DNA from: Micromonospora zamorensis
Lineage (GTDB): Bacteria > Actinomycetota > Actinomycetes > Mycobacteriales > Micromonosporaceae
Direction: 5' to 3'
Assembly: GCF_900090275.1 (NCBI RefSeq)
Contig: NZ_LT607755.1
Span: 6,882,001-6,946,000 of the forward strand
Length of the DNA: 64,000 nt
Part shown: positions 59,636 to 64,000 of the stretch, in pieces
Position numbering within the stretch: position 1 is the stretch's first letter
How the letters are laid out: every line of letters starts with the position of its first letter
Notes under the pieces: model-generated
Database searches by the model: none
Seen by the model: the letters and a program-made list of their open reading frames with translations, nothing else
What the model was told of the DNA's origin: nothing
Translations under genes and position numbers: made by a program

Positions 59636-59785
59636 CGCGACCTCATCATCAGTGGCAAGGCCCGACCGTCGTTCCTCGTCTCCCATGAACTGCCCCTGAC
59701 ACAGGCACCCGAGGCGTACGAGCACTTCGACCGACGCGATCACGGCTGGACCAAGGTTCTGCTGCACCCCGGGCAAGAATCCTGA
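59636..59785 (+). pseudogene. C-terminal remnant of a zinc-dependent alcohol/formaldehyde dehydrogenase
   Basis: About 49 codons in one frame ending at TGA 59783-59785 read RDLIISGKARPSFLVSHELP, then LTQAPEAYEHFDRRDHGWTK, then VLLHPGQES. This matches the usual last ~50 residues of medium-chain Zn-dependent dehydrogenases of the formaldehyde-dehydrogenase-like group (SFIVSH-LPL--AP-AYE-FDKR--G-TKVVLKP). There is no start codon and nothing similar upstream, where AT-rich promoter sequence begins at once. It is a gene end left behind by a deletion or insertion. Confidence 0.75.
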
Positions 59786-59933
59786 CCGCGGCCCCTGAAG
59801 CCCCATCGGGCATCACATCGGTCTCGCTGGTCTGCCAGCCCGCTCACCGCCGTCGTCCTGCATTCCGCCGATGACGGCGACGGCACCTCGGTCGGGCCGT
59901 GCATTCCGACCGGCCGTCCGTGCAGATCCTGAC

Positions 59934-59964
59934 GGGGTCGGTTCGACGTTGCTGAACCGACCCC
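59934..59964 (-). terminator. Terminator of the FG-GAP-repeat gene
   Basis: An 11-bp perfect stem (59934-59944 with 59954-59964) and 9-nt loop, 18 nt past the stop at 59982 in the leftward direction. The remaining sequence from 59786 to 59933 shows no feature. Confidence 0.75.
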
Positions 59965-59981
59965 GCGCGGAAATTGACAGA

Positions 59982-61799
59982 TCAGAAGAGCCGGATGGAG
60001 TCCGAGACCCACTTGGCGGTGGCCGGCACGGTCAGGCTGGTGGTGAATGGGCCGAACCCGCCGTCAGCGTTGGCCAGTGAGGTGCTCATGCTGAACCGGC
60101 CGTCGCCGTGGGCGTACATCACTGCCGCGTCCGAGCGTCCGTCACCGTTGTAGTCGCCGGTGATCGTGCGGAACGAGTCCCAGCCCCAGGAGTTCGCCGG
60201 CACGGTGTAGCTACCCAGGAACGGGCCGAATCCGCCGGTGGCATCGCTCAGCGACGTGAAGAACTGGATTGAGGTGTCCTTGTGTCGGTACACCATCAGC
60301 GCGTCATCGCGGCCATCACCGTTGAAGTCACCGCTGGTGAGCCGGATGGAGTCCGAGACCCACTTGGCGGTGGCCGGCACGGTCAGGCTGGTGGTGAATG
60401 GGCCGAACCCGCCGTCAGCGTTGGCCAGTGAGGTGCTCATGCTGAACCGGCCGTCGCCGTGGGCGTACATCACTGCCGCGTCCGAGCGTCCGTCACCGTT
60501 GTAGTCGCCGGTGATCGTGCGGAACGAGTCCCAGCCCCAGGAGTTCGCCGGCACGGTGTAGCTACCCAGGAACGGGCCGAATCCGCCGGTGGCATCGCTC
60601 AGCGACGTGAAGAACTGGATTGAGGTGTCCTTGTGTCGGTACACCATCAGCGCGTCATCGCGGCCATCACCGTTGAAGTCACCGCTGGTGAGCCGGATGG
60701 AGTCCGAGACCCACTTGGCGGTGGCCGGCACGGTCAGGCTGGTGGTGAATGGGCCGAACCCGCCGTCAGCGTTGGCCAGTGAGGTGCTCATGCTGAACCG
60801 GCCGTCGCCGTGGGCGTACATCACTGCCGCGTCCGAGCGTCCGTCACCGTTGTAGTCGCCGGTGATCGTGCGGAACGAGTCCCAGCCCCAGGAGTTCGCC
60901 GGCACGGTGTAGCTACCCAGGAACGGGCCGAATCCGCCGGTGGCATCGCTCAGCGACGTGAAGAACTGGATTGAGGTGTCCTTGTGTCGGTACACCATCA
61001 GCGCGTCATCGCGGCCATCACCATTGAAGTCGGTGTTCCGGTCGGTCGCCCCCGCGGGCGAATTGGCGGTGATCCAGGAAGCCAGGTCGTCGACCCGGGT
61101 CTCCACCGCGTCGCGGCGGGCCTCCGTCTCGCCGAGGCAACCGCCCTGCCAGGACGTACGGTGCAGGGCCACCAGCTGAGGCTGCCCACCGACCAGCCGA
61201 ACAGTGGGACCACCCAGGTCGCCGCGGCAGATGACGGACTGCCCCGCGCCGACCATACCCACGCTGTTCGCGCTCACGTCCTGCACGGTGAAGGGACCGG
61301 CATGCAACTGATCCGGAACCCACTCCGTGGCGGTGCGCCCGAAGCCGGCGACGGTCAACTGTTCGCCGACGGCGGGCGCGCTCGATGCCAGGGCGATCGG
61401 GGTCACCGCCACTCGGCGGGAGAGCCGGACCAGAACCACGTCACGATCGGCATGCGGGACCAACCGGAGGGCCGACACGACCGCTCCGGTCGACGTGGTC
61501 AGATCGGGGCGTCCCACCGTTACCGTGGTCGGCTTCGCTGGTGCCCCGGCCGCGACCGGTTGGCCATCAACGCTGAAGCAACTCTTGGCGGTCAGCACCC
61601 AGTACGGGTTGACCAAGGCACCACTGCAACCCCTCAGGCCCGGCCCCACGTCAATCTTGGCTGCGAACGCGAACGAGCCGTCCGTGACGGCCGTGCCCGC
61701 CCCGACGGCTTGGGAGGAGCCCGCGTTGAGCAGGCTCGCGGCGATGGCGGTGACGAGCAGAACGGCGCTTCGGGTTAGTCGATGGTGTGTGGATGACAC
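59982..61799 (-). CDS. Secreted trypsin-like pseudo-peptidase with six FG-GAP/VCBS-type repeats
   Basis: 605 aa. GTG 61799 is chosen: it follows AAAGGACC and starts directly before a signal peptide (RSAVLLVTAIAASLLNAGSSQA). Residues ~35-245 are a trypsin fold, but the His position reads Ser73 (VLTAKSC instead of TAAHC) and the Ser position reads Leu195 (CRGDLGGP instead of GDSGGP); the Asp is kept (Asp120, DVVLVRL). It should be inactive as a protease. Residues ~257-605 are three copies of a 117-residue unit, each with two repeats bearing the calcium-binding pattern DFNGDGRDD or DYNGDGRSD. Likely a binding or structural exoprotein. Confidence 0.88.
   Translation of the reverse strand: MSSTHHRLTRSAVLLVTAIAASLLNAGSSQAVGAGTAVTDGSFAFAAKIDVGPGLRGCSGALVNPYWVLTAKSCFSVDGQPVAAGAPAKPTTVTVGRPDLTTSTGAVVSALRLVPHADRDVVLVRLSRRVAVTPIALASSAPAVGEQLTVAGFGRTATEWVPDQLHAGPFTVQDVSANSVGMVGAGQSVICRGDLGGPTVRLVGGQPQLVALHRTSWQGGCLGETEARRDAVETRVDDLASWITANSPAGATDRNTDFNGDGRDDALMVYRHKDTSIQFFTSLSDATGGFGPFLGSYTVPANSWGWDSFRTITGDYNGDGRSDAAVMYAHGDGRFSMSTSLANADGGFGPFTTSLTVPATAKWVSDSIRLTSGDFNGDGRDDALMVYRHKDTSIQFFTSLSDATGGFGPFLGSYTVPANSWGWDSFRTITGDYNGDGRSDAAVMYAHGDGRFSMSTSLANADGGFGPFTTSLTVPATAKWVSDSIRLTSGDFNGDGRDDALMVYRHKDTSIQFFTSLSDATGGFGPFLGSYTVPANSWGWDSFRTITGDYNGDGRSDAAVMYAHGDGRFSMSTSLANADGGFGPFTTSLTVPATAKWVSDSIRLF
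59988..61022. repeat. Perfect 351-bp tandem triplication within the FG-GAP-repeat gene
   Basis: Bases 59988-61022 repeat with period 351 (2.95 copies; unit starts at 59988, 60339, 60690). I compared the copies line by line and found no difference until position 61023. Even silent positions agree, so the array is very young or kept uniform by recombination. Each unit encodes 117 residues, in frame. Confidence 0.97.
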
Positions 61800-62462
61800 C
61801 GGCGGTCCTTTCCGGATGAATGGCAGGCTCGGAATTGAGAGCGTTGGGCAGAATGCATCCCGCGGCGTGCCCGTCCGAGAAGGGACGGGCTGATCCGCTT
61901 TTGGTGAGCAATGAGGTGTGCCAGCGGCACGGTCAATCGCCGAGCGGCTCGGCGAATGCTCAGCCGGGATGCCGCAGCCTTGCGCTGACAACAGGTGTGA
62001 GGCCGGCACCGAGCCGGCGAAGCCAGGGCGGGCTCAGACCTCTGGCCTGGAATTGAGCAAGGCGAACCGAGCCTGCGGTCAAGGCAACCCCCGTGGAAGC
62101 AGAGACGAGACAGGTGAACGTTATAGACGCACATCAGAGCGCACAAGGGGTCCGAGCGTTCACCCCGCGTCCTCCGACACCGCGCGGAAGACCCGGCAGG
62201 CACAGCCTGCTGAGCCGCAAGAACTACACCACCCCTTGAATGAAAGAGACGTCATGGTCTTGGCTGATGTGCGTGATGTGTGCTCTCCAGCGGACGCCAA
62301 CCCGGGTCAACCGGTGCCAGCGCGGGTCACCGTGGCCGACCGCCGGTCGCAAACGGGGGTCCGTGTGCTCGGGGTGTGGTCCTGGGCTGGGAGAACAGGG
62401 GTGCTGGTGACCTGGGTGAACGTGGGTCACTCCCTGCCACCCCAGGTGAGCGCCCAGGTCGC
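61800..62462. other. Long gap without a recognised gene
   Basis: 663 bp between the FG-GAP-repeat gene and the tRNA promoter. Open frames crossing it have mixed third-position composition and no ribosome-binding sites, so I see no gene. A leftward TATAAC (about 62120) could be a -10 for the FG-GAP-repeat gene, but no good -35 accompanies it and it is over 300 nt from the start. Confidence 0.55.
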
Positions 62463-62468
62463 TAGACT
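62463..62468 (+). promoter_or_regulatory. -10 hexamer of the tRNA-Arg gene
   Basis: TAGACT ends 10 nt before the tRNA 5' end, the usual place for a vegetative -10 in tRNA genes. The -35 region upstream is not a clear consensus. Confidence 0.5.
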
Positions 62469-62478
62469 GTGCGCTCGC

Positions 62479-62551
62479 GCCCCCGTAGCTCAGGGGATAG
62501 AGCATCGGTTTCCTAAACCGTGTGTCGCAGGTTCGAATCCTGCCGGGGGCA
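62479..62551 (+). tRNA. tRNA-Arg, anticodon CCT
   Basis: 73-nt cloverleaf: acceptor GCCCCCG pairs with CGGGGGC (62544-62550); D-arm GCTC...GAGC; anticodon loop TTCCTAA giving anticodon CCT (reads AGG); T-arm GCAGG-TTCGAAT-CCTGC; discriminator A at 62551. CCA is not fully encoded (ACCT follows). Confidence 0.96.
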
Positions 62552-62624
62552 CCTCGAAGATCCGCCGAAGACCATTTGGCGGCGGAGACGTCACCGCGCC
62601 GAGCGTCATCAGGCTCGTGGCGGA

Positions 62625-62975
62625 TCACCAGTGATGAAGCAGATTCAGGACCAGCGCCGCCACCGAGGTGGAGAAGAACACCGCCCATCCCACGAGCTGG
62701 CGGGAACCTACCCGCAGGTGCGCGATGAGCGCGCCGACGAAGTACAACACCAGGCCGGCGGCGGCAAGTGTCCCCAGTAGTGGCACGGCGAACCCGGCCA
62801 GGAGCCCCAACGCACCGGCTGCCAACGCCGTGCCCAACCTCGGCATCCAGGCCCGTGGCAGGCGCTTCATGTCCATCTGGGCCTTCGGGTAGTCGTGGCC
62901 GATCAGGTAGGTGACGGCGGCGACTCCGGTGAAGACCGAGGCGAGGATGGTGACCGTGACATAAGCGGCGTACAT
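62625..62975 (-). CDS. DoxX-like four-helix membrane protein
   Basis: 116 aa from ATG 62975 behind AGGGAGGGC. Four hydrophobic segments (VTVTILASVFTGVAAVTYLIG, LGTALAAGALGLLAGFAVPLLG, LAAAGLVLYFVGALIAHL, VGWAVFFSTSVAALVLNLL) and a short polar loop with PRAWMPRLG recall the DoxX-like family. Function unknown; some DoxX proteins act in oxidative-stress complexes. Confidence 0.8.
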   Translation of the reverse strand: MYAAYVTVTILASVFTGVAAVTYLIGHDYPKAQMDMKRLPRAWMPRLGTALAAGALGLLAGFAVPLLGTLAAAGLVLYFVGALIAHLRVGSRQLVGWAVFFSTSVAALVLNLLHHW

Positions 62976-63064
62976 GTGCCCTCCCTTGTGGTTGGTGCTG
63001 CCTCAAGGACGGGCTGGTCGAACGGATTGTTACCGGTGGCGCTGTGAGCTGACGCACAGACAAT

Positions 63065-63100
63065 GGCGGGTGGTCTGCGGGAATCCGCAGACCACCCGCC
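63065..63100. terminator. Terminator after the lipoprotein gene
   Basis: A perfect 16-bp stem (63065-63080 with 63085-63100) and a 4-nt loop, 7 nt past the lipoprotein stop in the leftward direction. Confidence 0.88.
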
Positions 63101-63106
63101 GACCGG

Positions 63107-63874
63107 TCAGAGGAACTTGTACATCTCCTCGGACGCCGCCTCGGTCTCGCTGGCGGGCGGCGCGTCCACCGTGACGGGCTTGCCGAAGTCGCTCATGCGC
63201 ATCTCGGTGACGAGGTCGCCCAGCTTCTTCGTGGCGATCGTGTAGGAGAGCGCGGTGAGGCGCCCGTCGGCGTCGAGAGTCGCCTCGAACGGGACCGCCT
63301 TCGGGTCCTTCGCCAGCTTGGCGGTCGACTCGAGGCCCTCCCGCATCCCGGCTTCGCTGTTGGCCGCCGCGGCGGCCTTCTCCAGGTCGGCGACGCCGGT
63401 GTACCGACCGCCGCCCACCTCCTGGGCGGACACGACGCCGCCGATGAGGCCGGTCTGCGACTTCAGGTCGAAGGACTGGCGCAACGAGCTGTTCGGCCTG
63501 AGCTTGGTGAGGTCGATCTTCATCCACGGCTTCTCGCCGTCGAGCGAGTCCGACTTGAGGTAGGCGGCATCCCCGATCAGCCGCGCCTCGATCGGTTCCG
63601 GCGCCTTGCCGGTCAAGTGCAGCGTGCGGGCGGCAGGGTCCATCTTTCCGCTCATGGTGATCGACTGGTTGCCGGCCTTGACCGAGGCATCCATGGTGAG
63701 CGGGCCGGCGAGGCTGCGGTCCATGCCCTGCTTGACGGCGGCGGTCGGCTCGACCTTGGACGCTGCGGGCGCGGCGGAGGACGATGACGCCGCCGGGTCG
63801 CCGGAATTGGTGCCGCAGCCGCTGACGAGGGTCACGGCGAGGGCAATCGAGAGGGCTGGGATCAGTCGACGCAT
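63107..63874 (-). CDS. Secreted lipoprotein, LppX/LprG-like
   Basis: 255 aa from ATG 63874. A lipoprotein signal (RRLIPALSIALAVTLVSGC, lipidated Cys at residue 20) is followed by a Ser/Ala-rich linker and one domain with alternating strands: GPLTMDASVKAGNQSITMSGKMDP, EPIEARLIGDAAYLKSD, KPWMKIDLTKL, and FEATLDADGRLTALSYTI. The pattern resembles the LppX_LprAFG fold, known in mycobacteria for lipid carriage. Anchored outside the membrane; ligand unknown. Confidence 0.82.
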   Translation of the reverse strand: MRRLIPALSIALAVTLVSGCGTNSGDPAASSSSAAPAASKVEPTAAVKQGMDRSLAGPLTMDASVKAGNQSITMSGKMDPAARTLHLTGKAPEPIEARLIGDAAYLKSDSLDGEKPWMKIDLTKLRPNSSLRQSFDLKSQTGLIGGVVSAQEVGGGRYTGVADLEKAAAAANSEAGMREGLESTAKLAKDPKAVPFEATLDADGRLTALSYTIATKKLGDLVTEMRMSDFGKPVTVDAPPASETEAASEEMYKFL

Positions 63875-63947
63875 AGACGTGACCCTAACGGGCGAGCGCT
63901 ACCGATATTGCCCGAGTGCCGCCGCCGAGACCAGGCCAGCGGGTGGC

Positions 63948-64000
63948 TCAGACCGCCGGTAGCTGCTCGGCTCGGGTGATCACCTGGTCGATGAGGCCGT
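63948..64000 (-). CDS. C-terminal end of a gene running off the window
   Basis: Only the last 16 codons and the stop are present, reading GLIDQVITRAEQLPAV. The GLIDQVI ending resembles the C-terminus of ClpP-type proteases, but such a short piece cannot prove it. Confidence 0.4.
   Translation of the reverse strand, partial: GLIDQVITRAEQLPAV

Noticed and set aside
59988..61022. CRISPR or insertion-sequence repeat
   Set aside because: The repeated 351-bp unit is coding, in frame and contiguous, without spacers or terminal inverted repeats.
62479..62551. tRNA-Arg(CCT) as an attachment site of an integrated element
   Set aside because: No integrase, excisionase or direct repeat of the tRNA 3' end was found in the window, and the flanking genes look like ordinary chromosomal genes.
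61918..62634. Open frame of 238 codons running into the tRNA
   Set aside because: It crosses the tRNA gene, has mixed third-position bases and no ribosome-binding site.

Overview
The window is GC-rich actinobacterial chromosome. Gene content points to the family Micromonosporaceae (Micromonospora or a close relative): a DUF222/HNH endonuclease, secreted FG-GAP-repeat and CBM2 proteins, many GTG/TTG starts, and many 4-nt stop/start overlaps. That placement is inference from gene style; there is no rRNA in the window. One tRNA gene (Arg, anticodon CCT) lies near the right end.

Layout. (1) 1-7.1 kb: kdpA (3' part), kdpB, kdpC, a strong hairpin, then kdpD-kdpE, the high-affinity potassium pump and its two-component system. 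(2) 7.1-8.8 kb: two small unknown genes and a dienelactone-hydrolase-like enzyme. (3) 8.8-24 kb: a galactoside-catabolism locus. The rightward arm encodes an ABC sugar importer (lipoprotein plus two permeases), a GH36 alpha-galactosidase and a secreted GH27 alpha-galactosidase. The leftward arm encodes a short-chain dehydrogenase, a GntR regulator, D-galactonate dehydratase, a mutarotase-like protein, a 2-keto-3-deoxy-6-phosphosugar aldolase, a PfkB kinase, an SMP-30 lactonase and a royal-jelly/Yellow-family protein. Together they make a plausible non-phosphorylative (De Ley-Doudoroff type) galactose route from polymer or oligosaccharide to pyruvate plus glyceraldehyde-3-phosphate. (4) 24-33 kb: accessory genes with several short tandem repeats: DUF222/HNH, HxlR/MFS, RidA plus dehydrogenase/LysR, aldo-keto reductase/XRE, HxlR/SnoaL. 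(5) 33.6-38.6 kb: a tightly coupled operon of a 57-aa protein, two GT4 glycosyltransferases, a probable (alpha/alpha)-barrel protein and a GH130-type phosphorylase. (6) 38.7-45.2 kb: a PP2C phosphatase, a DUF2855 protein, a SigF/SigB-type sigma factor, a 61-aa protein, a one-polypeptide ECF sigma/zinc-finger/membrane/GH128 fusion, and a DUF305 protein. (7) 45.2-54.9 kb: an iron-regulated NRPS-independent siderophore locus resembling vibrioferrin pvsABCDE in composition, with two IdeR/DmdR-like iron boxes. (8) 55-58.3 kb: a STAS protein, a second PP2C phosphatase, and a secreted CBM2 esterase. (9) 58.3-64 kb: a secreted serine peptidase, a dehydrogenase gene remnant, a trypsin-like protein with two of three catalytic residues lost and carrying a perfect 351-bp triplication, the tRNA, a DoxX-like membrane protein, a lipoprotein, and the end of a further gene.

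The most interesting items are the sigma factor fused to an extracytoplasmic glycosidase, the vibrioferrin-like siderophore locus, the galactoside locus, the GT/GT/GH130 operon, and the perfectly triplicated repeat in a pseudo-peptidase.
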